Of a DNA stretch of 22,856 nucleotides, positions 16,176 through 22,856 are shown one piece after another. Positions within the stretch are counted from its first letter, which is position 1. Each line of letters opens with the position of its first letter. Source of the DNA: a virus; IMG/VR virus record IMGVR_UViG_3300032246_000841, positions 1 through 22,856 of that record. One strand, given 5' to 3'. The position numbers were made by a program, and so were the translations under genes. The notes below the pieces were generated by a model, which was not told where the DNA came from, made no database searches, and worked only from the letters and a program-made list of their open reading frames with translations.

Positions 16176-16186
16176 TTATGTAACTG

Positions 16187-16194
16187 TATTTATA
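16187..16194 (-). promoter_or_regulatory. Consensus late promoter for gp26-type gene
   Basis: The minus strand reads TATAAATA, an exact match to the T4 late consensus, 30 bases before the ATG at 16156. A CTGGAG ribosome binding site lies between. It partly overlaps a 12-base palindrome ATATACGTATAT at 16192-16203. Confidence 0.75.
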
Positions 16195-16218
16195 TACGTA
16201 TATTTCTAGGGAAATTTA

Positions 16219-18279
16219 ATGACCGATTTAGAAAAAAAGATAGACGCCCTGATTACCAAAATGGACGGTCTAGTAACCTCTAGTGGTAGATCTTCTTTGT
16301 TTCAAAGTTCTAGCTCATCTAGTAGTAGTGCCACAGATGTAATAACACCAGCTTTTAAAACATTAGTTGACAAATTAGGCAACGGTATTGGCAACGTGTT
16401 TGATACCGCGTCGGAATATCTTGGCAAATCGTTTCAAAATCAAACTGGTCCACAGGATTTATCCAACGCAATTACTAAAACAATTGGTCAAATTGGCGGT
16501 CCGTTTTCCGCTCTAGCTAAAGCACTTGACGGAGTTTCTTCAGCTGTACTCGACAGCTATCAAAACTGGCAAAAATTCTCCGGACTTGGTTTGCAGATGG
16601 GCGGCGACTTTCTAGGTCTTAACACCGCAATTAAACAAACTGGTCTAACTGTTGAGCAGTTTGGAGAACAGTTTGAAGGCATTGGTAATGCGGCTCGTAG
16701 TCTTGGAATGGGTTTTAGTCAAGGCATGAAAGCATTTGGTGAAATTAGCAAACTACAAGATGATCCTGAGTTCGCTAAAAACTTTAAATTATTAGGGATG
16801 ATGCCCAAGGATGTCAACAGTGCGTTAACAACAGTTATTAGATCAATGGATACAGTGGCAAAAGGAACGACTAACGAACAATTAATGGCTTCGACTCTGG
16901 CACTATCTAGAGAAATGGATGCCATGGCCAAGCTGACAGGCAAGAGTCGTCAGGAACAAGAAAAAACTATCGAAGTCATGCAAAACGATTTCAGATTCCG
17001 TGCTAAAATGAGTGAGTTACGGGAGACTAATCCCGAAGGTGCGAAGGCGGCAGGCGCCTTAACAACGCAATTGAAAGGACTTGATCCTGCTGTCGCTAAT
17101 TTACTAGCAGAAGGTATTGCTAACGAAGGTGTTTTTAATACTGAAAAGATTTACGAATTCCAAGCGGTATATGGCCCAGAAGCGGCCAATAAGATGGCGC
17201 AGATCAGTAGAAATATTACTTCACAAGATGCTGAAGTTAGAAACAAAGCACTTAATGACAGTAAAACACTGGTGATAGAATTAACCCAGATGAGCAAAGC
17301 TAATAGACGTTTTATTGCTGGCGGCGCTGTTGACAATGAATTTGCAAGAAATCGATTTGGCGGAGCAAATAATCCTTACGAAAATCTCGACAAAACTTTG
17401 GCCGCCTTAGCAAGAGAAGGAATAACCGATCCTACAAAAGCCTACGATGAAGCTACACGCAGAATTAATTTGGAGGCAGAAGGTAAAATAGCGGTACTTA
17501 CTAAAGAGATGGAAGCCAAAAACGAAGCGGCCAAGGCAGAAGGTAAAGGGCCAATTTATGAATTAGGCAAAAAAAATCCCGACGTTATTCTTACTGAAGT
17601 TATAGGCGCTGTTGAAACTAATCAACAGAGATTTAACAAAGGGCTGAATGAGATAGTAGAGGTAATGACACAAAACGCTACTAAGTTAGTTGATATGCAG
17701 AAAATGCTCCAAGAAGCAAGTCTTCAATATACAAAAGGTTATCGTAAAGACGGCACGCCGATTCAAGGTAGTAGAATTACAGCAGGCATGGAAGCCGCCA
17801 AAGTGGAAATTACCAAGATGGGTGATCTTCCTGAAAATTGGGCCGCTAAAATTGGAGATGCCACAGTTAAGAATGTGAAAGAACAAGTAGGAGGTCACCG
17901 TGGTGGAACTATGGGTAATATAGGCAGTTGGTTTGATAACTTCGGTGACGGCACTATATCTGTATTGCACGGCAATGAAGGAGTATTCACTCCTGATCAA
18001 GCAGAAGCGTTTGCTACTCAAAAATTCAGCAACATTATTCCTAACTTGTCATCTTTATTGCGCAATGTAGAAACCAAAATTAGTAGCGATAGCCCTGTTA
18101 GTAGCCAAGTAATGGAACAGTTGGCCAGTGGTGCAGATGCGGCCATGAATTTATCTGCCGAGAAGCTGGATGCGATAAGTAGTTTACTAGCGGCTAATTT
18201 AAATGAACTAAAAGAAATCGCCCGTCATACATCTAATACATCGGATAATATTAGCAATGCTGGCGGCTATGTTAGTTAA
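16219..18279 (+). CDS. Tail tape measure protein (gp29-like role)
   Basis: A 686-residue, mostly helical protein. The N-terminus is a short coil followed by a serine run (residues 22-39). Gly/Ala/Leu-rich amphipathic helices then run through residues 45-260 (LSNAITKTIGQIGGPFSALA, GMGFSQGMKAFGEISKLQDD). Near residues 555-595 is GTMGNIGSWFDNFGDGTISV followed by LHGNEGVFTPDQA, a Gly-rich turn and H-G-x-E-x-V/F-x-x-P pattern frequent in tape measure proteins. The last 100 residues are helical with Asn-rich ends. Its role would be to set tail length and occupy the tube, with the gp26-type protein as probable assembly chaperone. T4 gp29 has 590 residues. AGGGA precedes the start. It opens the head operon on the plus strand. 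Confidence 0.7.
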   Translation: MTDLEKKIDALITKMDGLVTSSGRSSLFQSSSSSSSSATDVITPAFKTLVDKLGNGIGNVFDTASEYLGKSFQNQTGPQDLSNAITKTIGQIGGPFSALAKALDGVSSAVLDSYQNWQKFSGLGLQMGGDFLGLNTAIKQTGLTVEQFGEQFEGIGNAARSLGMGFSQGMKAFGEISKLQDDPEFAKNFKLLGMMPKDVNSALTTVIRSMDTVAKGTTNEQLMASTLALSREMDAMAKLTGKSRQEQEKTIEVMQNDFRFRAKMSELRETNPEGAKAAGALTTQLKGLDPAVANLLAEGIANEGVFNTEKIYEFQAVYGPEAANKMAQISRNITSQDAEVRNKALNDSKTLVIELTQMSKANRRFIAGGAVDNEFARNRFGGANNPYENLDKTLAALAREGITDPTKAYDEATRRINLEAEGKIAVLTKEMEAKNEAAKAEGKGPIYELGKKNPDVILTEVIGAVETNQQRFNKGLNEIVEVMTQNATKLVDMQKMLQEASLQYTKGYRKDGTPIQGSRITAGMEAAKVEITKMGDLPENWAAKIGDATVKNVKEQVGGHRGGTMGNIGSWFDNFGDGTISVLHGNEGVFTPDQAEAFATQKFSNIIPNLSSLLRNVETKISSDSPVSSQVMEQLASGADAAMNLSAEKLDAISSLLAANLNELKEIARHTSNTSDNISNAGGYVS

Positions 18280-18293
18280 GGACCCAATATAAT

Positions 18294-20027
18294 ATGAGTT
18301 GGAAGAAATTTTTTACACCAGTATCTGTAGAATCGCAATATCGCAGTACTATTGGTACCGGTAATACCAGCGCAGGTATGGGCCCTGCTAAGACAAACTA
18401 TTCAAGTTACTTGCCTGATGTATATTCAGGTAGCCCAAACCGTATTGAACGTTATCAACAGTATGAAACCATGGACAGCGATCCAGAGGTTAATGCGGCT
18501 TTAGACATTTTAGCTGAGTTTTGCACACAAAAAAACAAAGATGGTAACAATGCGGCCTTTAGTATTGAATGGCGTAGTAAAGCTACCAATAGCGAAACTA
18601 AGATTTTAGGCGAATACCTGAGTCAATGGACTAAACTACAACAATTTGAAACACGTATATTCCGTATACTGCGCAATACATTCAAATACGGCGACAGTTT
18701 CTTTATTCGTGATCCAGAAACACAAAAATGGTTTTATGTGGATCCAAGCAAAGTAGTTAAGATCATTGCCAACGAAAGCGAAGGTAAAAAACCAGAACAA
18801 TATATCATACGTGATATTAACCCTAATTTTCAAAATTTAGTAGCTACTGCTATCACACCTAATGTAAAAGATACAAGCAAAGGCGGCAGTGGAGTTGGTT
18901 CAGGAGGTATTGCGGCACGCGGTATGACAGGTGCATACCCAACAATGCAAGGCGGTCGTTGGGACAAACAAGAAAATGAAATGGCCATCGATGCTGTTCA
19001 TGTGATACATCTGTCATTAAGCGAAGGTTTAGACAATAACTATCCCTTTGGCAATAGCTTATTAGAAAATATATTCAAGGTTTACAAGCAAAAAGAACTT
19101 TTAGAAGATGCTATCCTTATCTATCGTATACAACGTGCTCCAGAAAGACGCATCTTTCACATAGATGTAGGTAACATGCCCAGTCACTTGGCCATGGCGT
19201 TTGTGGAAAGAGTCAAAGACCAGATCCATCAACGTAGAATTCCTAGCCAAAATGGTGGCGGTCAGAACGTTATTGACAGTGCATACAATCCGTTAAGCAT
19301 TAATGAAGACTATTTCTTCCCTAAATCAGCAGACGGACGCGGCAGTGATGTTACAACATTGCCCGGCGGTACTAACTTAGGCGAAATTGACGACTTAAAA
19401 TACTTTACTAACAAGTTATTCCGTGGTTTGCGCATACCAAGTAGTTATTTGCCAACAGGTGCCGACGACAGTAACAGCAGTTATAACGATGGCCGCGTAG
19501 GTACAGCATACATTCAAGAGCTACGTTTTAACAAATATTGCGAAAGATTACAAAGTTTAATATCAGGTAACTTTGATATTGAATTTAAAATGTATCTAAG
19601 TACTCGCGGTGTTAACATTGACTCAACATTATTTGATATTAAGTTTAATCCTCCGTTAAACTTTGCAAGTTCGCGCCAAGCCGCACTTGATACTGAACGA
19701 ATCAACACATTTAACACCATACAAGCAGTGCCTTATGTAAGTCATCGCTTTGCTTTAAAGCGTTTCTTAGGCTTAACCGACGAAGAGATTGCAGAAAACG
19801 AACGTCTATGGGCAGAAGAACAAGGCGATGGCAACCCAACTGGTACTGACAGTGCTGGAGAATTACGTAGTGCAGGTTTATCAGCAGGCGGACTTGCTGG
19901 AGATATTGATAGCGAAAGTGATTTGTCAGCGCCAGAAGGCATGGAAAATCCAGAAGCACCACCTCCGGGCATGGACGCGGCCGGAGCACCAGCTGGCGGA
20001 ATGCCCGGAACTCCTCCAGTAGCATAA
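18294..20027 (+). CDS. 20: Portal vertex protein gp20
   Basis: gp20 forms the dodecameric portal at the head vertex through which DNA is packaged. The 577-residue protein (T4: 524) has the expected landmarks: RYQQYETMDSDPEVNAALDI near residues 53-72, RNTFKYGDSFFIRDPETQKW, VDPSKVVKII, then LEDAILIYRIQRAPERRIFH near 265-285 and RIPSQNGGGQNVIDSAYNPL with ISINEDYFFP-like sequence, and the clip/crown region LKYFTNKLFRGLRIPSSYLP. The C-terminal 50 residues are a Pro/Gly/Ala-rich tail. The start has AAGGA upstream, 14 bases after the tape measure stop. It is one of the most secure assignments here. Confidence 0.95.
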   Translation: MSWKKFFTPVSVESQYRSTIGTGNTSAGMGPAKTNYSSYLPDVYSGSPNRIERYQQYETMDSDPEVNAALDILAEFCTQKNKDGNNAAFSIEWRSKATNSETKILGEYLSQWTKLQQFETRIFRILRNTFKYGDSFFIRDPETQKWFYVDPSKVVKIIANESEGKKPEQYIIRDINPNFQNLVATAITPNVKDTSKGGSGVGSGGIAARGMTGAYPTMQGGRWDKQENEMAIDAVHVIHLSLSEGLDNNYPFGNSLLENIFKVYKQKELLEDAILIYRIQRAPERRIFHIDVGNMPSHLAMAFVERVKDQIHQRRIPSQNGGGQNVIDSAYNPLSINEDYFFPKSADGRGSDVTTLPGGTNLGEIDDLKYFTNKLFRGLRIPSSYLPTGADDSNSSYNDGRVGTAYIQELRFNKYCERLQSLISGNFDIEFKMYLSTRGVNIDSTLFDIKFNPPLNFASSRQAALDTERINTFNTIQAVPYVSHRFALKRFLGLTDEEIAENERLWAEEQGDGNPTGTDSAGELRSAGLSAGGLAGDIDSESDLSAPEGMENPEAPPPGMDAAGAPAGGMPGTPPVA

Positions 20028-20030
20028 ATA
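20023..20030 (+). promoter_or_regulatory. Late-type promoter motif, apparently leaderless
   Basis: CATAAATA overlaps the portal stop codon and ends five bases before the ATG at 20036. With the T4 late geometry (-13 to -6), +1 falls exactly on the A of that ATG. No Shine-Dalgarno sequence is visible before this start. Confidence 0.45.
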
Positions 20031-20035
20031 TTACT

Positions 20036-20278
20036 ATGATACTTCGCGAATTATTTTATATTAATTCAACCACACGACATGTTGCCAACGACATGCGCTA
20101 TGATCCATCGCGAGATCAATCCACTATGCGCAGGTCAGACACTCGTAAAACCAGATTAACGCTACAACAAATTAATGAACTACGCAAAGGTAGTGAAGCA
20201 CATATTATTGAACAGGAAACAGAATTAGCATTTATAAACAAAATGTATGCTAAACCGCCAGTACCTGCGCCAGCATAA
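20036..20278 (+). CDS. Small conserved-looking head-cluster protein
   Basis: An 80-residue basic protein between portal and the acidic core protein. It contains RYDPSRDQSTMRRSDTRKTR and LTLQQINELRKGSEAHIIEQ, then a Pro/Ala-rich end (KPPVPAPA). From memory, the D-T-R-K-x-R-L-T-L-x-x-I-N-x-L-R pattern recurs in small proteins between genes 20 and 21 of cyanophage-type genomes. In T4 this position holds gp67 and gp68, but gp67 is acidic, so I do not equate them. A role in prohead core assembly is suggested by location only. The start lacks a Shine-Dalgarno sequence. Confidence 0.65.
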   Translation: MILRELFYINSTTRHVANDMRYDPSRDQSTMRRSDTRKTRLTLQQINELRKGSEAHIIEQETELAFINKMYAKPPVPAPA

Positions 20279-20339
20279 TTAAAAATTTAACAAAAACGGC
20301 TTATTTTACTACATTATTAGCATGTATTTTGCTGATACG

Positions 20340-20347
20340 TGTAAATA
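20340..20347 (+). promoter_or_regulatory. Weak late-promoter-like motif before the acidic core protein gene
   Basis: TGTAAATA differs from TATAAATA at one base and lies 37 bases before the ATG at 20385, in a 106-base gap. The gap otherwise holds AT-rich sequence and an AGGAG ribosome binding site. Separate expression of an abundant core protein would make sense, but the match is short. Confidence 0.3.
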
Positions 20348-20384
20348 TCTTACAGCCTTGTAATCATATTCACAGGAGACAAAC

Positions 20385-21293
20385 ATGACTGATCGTACAC
20401 AATTCGAGCAAATGCTCGAGGCTTTGATCAATGAAGATCAACAACAAGCCAAAGAAATATTCCACAATATCGTAGTTGCTAAATCTCGCGAAATCTATGA
20501 AGAACTCTTAGAAAGCGATTTTGGTGCTGAAGAAGACAAACCAGCTGATGATTCAGCTGACGACTCAGCTGATGATGACTTTAGTAGCGATGATGCTACT
20601 GATGATTTCAACAGCGACGTTGATGCTGACAGCGACGACAGCGATGACAGCGGTGATGACAACAGCGATGAAGATGTAGAAGACCGCGTACAAGATTTAG
20701 AAGATGCTTTAGAAGATCTAAAAGCAGAGTTTGAACAGCTAATGGCTGGCGAACAAGGTGAAGAACACCAAGCAGACGACATGGGCGGCGATGACATGGC
20801 CATGGACGACATGGGCGGCGATGACATGGGCATGGACGACATGGGCGGCGATGAGCCAGAAGTTGACGAAGCACCAGTAGTGCAAGTTCAACATAGCTTT
20901 ATGGAAGACGACGAGCAACTAATCCGCGAATACGTAGAGAAAGTTGGCGGCGCAACTTATGATAAGTTTGGCAAGATGGGCGACAACGGTGCTAACACCA
21001 AGTCAATCGTAGCCGGTAAGAATGATATGGGTGGCACAGCTTCCAATATCGCTCAAGGCCACGTTGAAGTGTCAAGCGATGTTGGTGCTAAGACAACTGT
21101 ACAAGGTAGTGCATTGTCAAGCAACAAGCCAAAAGATATGAACACAGGTAATATTAATGTTCCAGGCGGCAAAGCAGGTAATGCTTTTAGCAAGAAAGTG
21201 CCAGGGCACGGCGCAGAAAAGAAAGGTTCAGCAGAAACTTCCGACAAAGGCGCACAAAGTCCATTGAACGGCGTTAAGACTCGCGCCAAGTAA
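20385..21293 (+). CDS. Acidic prohead core/scaffold-like protein
   Basis: A 302-residue protein, strongly acidic in the middle. The N-terminal helix has TQFEQMLEALINEDQQQAKE followed by FHNIVVAKSREIYEELLESD; the F-H-x-I-V-x-x-K-S-R-E-I-Y segment recurs, from memory, in capsid-core proteins of T4-like phages. Residues 45-100 are mostly Asp and Ser, then a coiled-coil helix (VEDRVQDLEDALEDLKAEFE), an Asp/Met/Gly repeat (residues 131-157), FMEDDEQLIREYVEKVGG, and a Gly/Lys/Ser-rich tail that turns basic. Position before gp21 and composition point to an internal core protein cleaved or expelled at maturation, equivalent in place to T4 gp67/gp68. AGGAG precedes the start. Confidence 0.65.
   Translation: MTDRTQFEQMLEALINEDQQQAKEIFHNIVVAKSREIYEELLESDFGAEEDKPADDSADDSADDDFSSDDATDDFNSDVDADSDDSDDSGDDNSDEDVEDRVQDLEDALEDLKAEFEQLMAGEQGEEHQADDMGGDDMAMDDMGGDDMGMDDMGGDEPEVDEAPVVQVQHSFMEDDEQLIREYVEKVGGATYDKFGKMGDNGANTKSIVAGKNDMGGTASNIAQGHVEVSSDVGAKTTVQGSALSSNKPKDMNTGNINVPGGKAGNAFSKKVPGHGAEKKGSAETSDKGAQSPLNGVKTRAK
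20775..20854 (+). repeat. 30-base in-frame tandem repeat
   Basis: A unit beginning GACGACATGGGCGGCGATGA is repeated at 20775, 20805 and 20835, two full copies and a partial third. Each unit encodes D-D-M-G-G-D-D-M-A/G-M. Copies differ by single bases, which suggests recent slippage duplication inside a coding region that tolerates length change. Confidence 0.85.
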
Positions 21294-21306
21294 TTAGGAA
21301 CATTTA

Positions 21307-21936
21307 ATGTCACTATACCTCCGAGAGAATCTCAGTTTCAACGAAGCAAAAATGGTCGTTGAGTCTGATGACAAAGACGGTAAGAGCTTATACATGTCCG
21401 GGATTTGTATCCAGGGCGGTATACGCAACGCTAACCAGCGTGTTTACCCTGTTAATGAGATTGGCAAGGCTGTTAAGACCCTTAACGATCAGATTCAAAA
21501 CGGCTATTCAGTTCTCGGGGAAGTGGATCATCCAGATGATCTAAAAATAAATTTGGACCGTGTGAGTCACATGATAACAAATATGTGGATGGACGGCCCA
21601 AATGGTTATGGCAAACTTAAAATTTTGCCTACTCCGATGGGACAACTAATTCGCACAATGCTGGAAAGCGGAGTGAAATTAGGTGTCTCCAGCAGGGGAT
21701 CCGGTAACGTCAAGAGTGACGGATCGGGAGAAGTATCAGATTTTGAGATCATCACAGTAGATATGGTGGCTCAACCTAGTGCTCCTGGAGCATACCCTAC
21801 ACCAATTTATGAACACCTTATGAATAATAAGGGAGGATTAAATGCCTTACGCATAGCGCAAGAGGTGAAAGGCAATCCTAAGGCACAGAAATATCTCAAA
21901 GAGAGCTTATTGAATATAATAAGCAAACTCCAATAA
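21307..21936 (+). CDS. 21: Prohead protease gp21
   Basis: gp21 is the serine protease that matures the prohead by cutting scaffold and shell proteins. The 209 residues match T4 gp21 (212). The catalytic histidine is in GEVDHPDD (H75) and the serine in GVSSRGSG (S128 or S129), with the usual SHMI-x-x-M-W strand between. DFEIITVDMVAQPSAPGAYP marks the C-terminal part of the fold. The start has AGGAA seven to eleven bases upstream, 13 bases after the preceding stop. It lies between core protein and scaffold genes, as in T4. Confidence 0.93.
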   Translation: MSLYLRENLSFNEAKMVVESDDKDGKSLYMSGICIQGGIRNANQRVYPVNEIGKAVKTLNDQIQNGYSVLGEVDHPDDLKINLDRVSHMITNMWMDGPNGYGKLKILPTPMGQLIRTMLESGVKLGVSSRGSGNVKSDGSGEVSDFEIITVDMVAQPSAPGAYPTPIYEHLMNNKGGLNALRIAQEVKGNPKAQKYLKESLLNIISKLQ

Positions 21937-21948
21937 AAGGAGAATCAT

Positions 21949-22856
21949 ATGTTGGAAGCACTTAAAAGTTTATTTGAAAACAACGTGATTTCTGAAGAGA
22001 TCCAAGCAGAGCTTGAGAAAGCTTTCGAGACACGTTTAATCGAGTCACGCGAAGTTTTAACTCAACAACTACGTGAAGAATTTTCACAAAAATACGAACA
22101 TGACAAACAAGTGATGATTGACGCTGTCGACACAATGATTAGCGAACAATTAGCACAAGAAATTGTTGAGTTTTCTGAAGACCGTCGTCAATTAGCTGAG
22201 ATGAAAGCAAAATTGGCTACTAAAGCTAAACGTGATACTGACACAATGAAGGAATTCGTTACACGTCAGTTAGCAAGTGAAGTTTTAGAATTGCACGAAG
22301 ATCAGAAAGTTATGGCAAACAAGTTCGGCAAATTAGAACAATTCGTCGTAGAGGCATTGGCCCAGGAAATTACTGAGTTTTACAAAGACAAGCAAGACCT
22401 TGCTGAGACCAAGGTACGTTTAGTTCGTGAAGGACGTGAACAACTTGCCAAAGTTAAAGAATCATTTGTTAAACGTGCGGCAGAAATGGTAGACTCTCTT
22501 GTAACAGAAGGCTTAAAAACCGAACTTACAAGTCTAAAAGAAGATATCGAATCAGCACGTCGCGCAGATTTTGGTCGCAAGTTATTCGAGGCTTTTGCCG
22601 CAGAATATCAGACCAGTTACTTAAACGAAAAATCAGAAACTGCAAAATTGCTCAAAGTCATAGACTTGAAATCAGCTGAACTTATGGAAGCGCAAGCTCA
22701 CGTAGTAGTGGCTCAAAAAGTAATAGAAAGCAAAAAAGCAGAAACACAACGCCTTGCTGAAAGCATTGAGCGTCAAAAAATCATGACAGAATTGCTAGCG
22801 CCACTTAACAGTGAGCAAAAAGTAATTATGGGTGAATTAATGGAGAGCGTGAAAAC
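21949..22856 (+). CDS. 22: Prohead core scaffold protein gp22 (C-terminus beyond window)
   Basis: gp22 is the main scaffold around which the T4 prohead shell forms and is later cut by gp21. The start at 21949 has a strong AAAAGGAG seven bases upstream. About 302 residues are visible and the frame is open to the window edge. The protein is almost entirely charged helix. Three related segments begin near residues 67, 107 and 136 with the pattern A-x-E-I/V-x-E-F/L-x-x-D-x-x-x-x-x-x-K-x-x-L. After residue 205 the sequence changes to RRADFGRKLFEAFAAEYQTS and EKSETAKLLKVIDLKSAELM, typical of gp22 C-terminal parts. T4 gp22 has 269 residues, so this copy is longer. Confidence 0.88.
   Translation, partial: MLEALKSLFENNVISEEIQAELEKAFETRLIESREVLTQQLREEFSQKYEHDKQVMIDAVDTMISEQLAQEIVEFSEDRRQLAEMKAKLATKAKRDTDTMKEFVTRQLASEVLELHEDQKVMANKFGKLEQFVVEALAQEITEFYKDKQDLAETKVRLVREGREQLAKVKESFVKRAAEMVDSLVTEGLKTELTSLKEDIESARRADFGRKLFEAFAAEYQTSYLNEKSETAKLLKVIDLKSAELMEAQAHVVVAQKVIESKKAETQRLAESIERQKIMTELLAPLNSEQKVIMGELMESVK

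Noticed and set aside
20775-20854. CRISPR-like direct repeats
   Set aside because: The units are contiguous, in frame and without spacers.
20495-20874. Minus-strand ORFs of 88 and 115 codons rich in Ser/Met or Arg/Cys opposite the acidic core protein
   Set aside because: Low-complexity sequence mirrors the repeated Asp/Ser/Gly codons on the other strand and gives open frames by composition alone.

Overview
The window is a central piece of a T4-like contractile-tailed phage genome (Straboviridae/cyanomyovirus-type gene content), AT-rich at an estimated 40% GC. The host cannot be named from the sequence. The assignment rests on a large set of T4 orthologues: baseplate proteins gp6, gp25, gp5, gp53 and gp26; late sigma factor gp55; recombination nuclease gp47/gp46; portal gp20; prohead protease gp21; scaffold gp22. 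A probable tape measure protein is also present. No integrase, tRNA, CRISPR array or insertion sequence was seen.

Region 1 (1-9184, minus strand) is a baseplate operon. In transcription order it holds a tube/baseplate protein, gp53, a putative hub protein, gp5, gp25, gp6 and the start of a further virion protein. Genes are tightly packed, often with stop-start overlaps, and T4-type late promoters (AATAAATA) precede the first gene and gp6. Region 2 (9184-13771, plus strand) is an early/middle operon: gp55, gp47, gp46, a small membrane protein, a small basic protein and a GIY-YIG nuclease. It is driven by a near-consensus sigma70 promoter whose -35 box overlaps the divergent late promoter. Region 3 (13772-14264) has no gene but is dense in hairpins and may encode a structured RNA.

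Region 4 (14265-16203) holds an orphan multi-spanning membrane protein on the plus strand and, convergent to it on the minus strand, the gp26-type tail/baseplate chaperone gene. The latter carries a strong candidate -1 programmed frameshift that would add a conserved 77-residue extension. Region 5 (16168-22856, plus strand) is the tape measure and head module: tape measure, portal gp20, a small protein, an acidic core protein, protease gp21 and scaffold gp22, which runs off the window.

The parts fit one program. Host RNA polymerase makes gp55 and the gp46/47 recombinase early. gp55 then directs transcription from the NATAAATA late promoters that flank the structural genes. The most notable items are the gp26 frameshift signal, the structured intergenic RNA, two late genes that look leaderless, and an unexplained excess of the word GCGGCC/GGCCGC.
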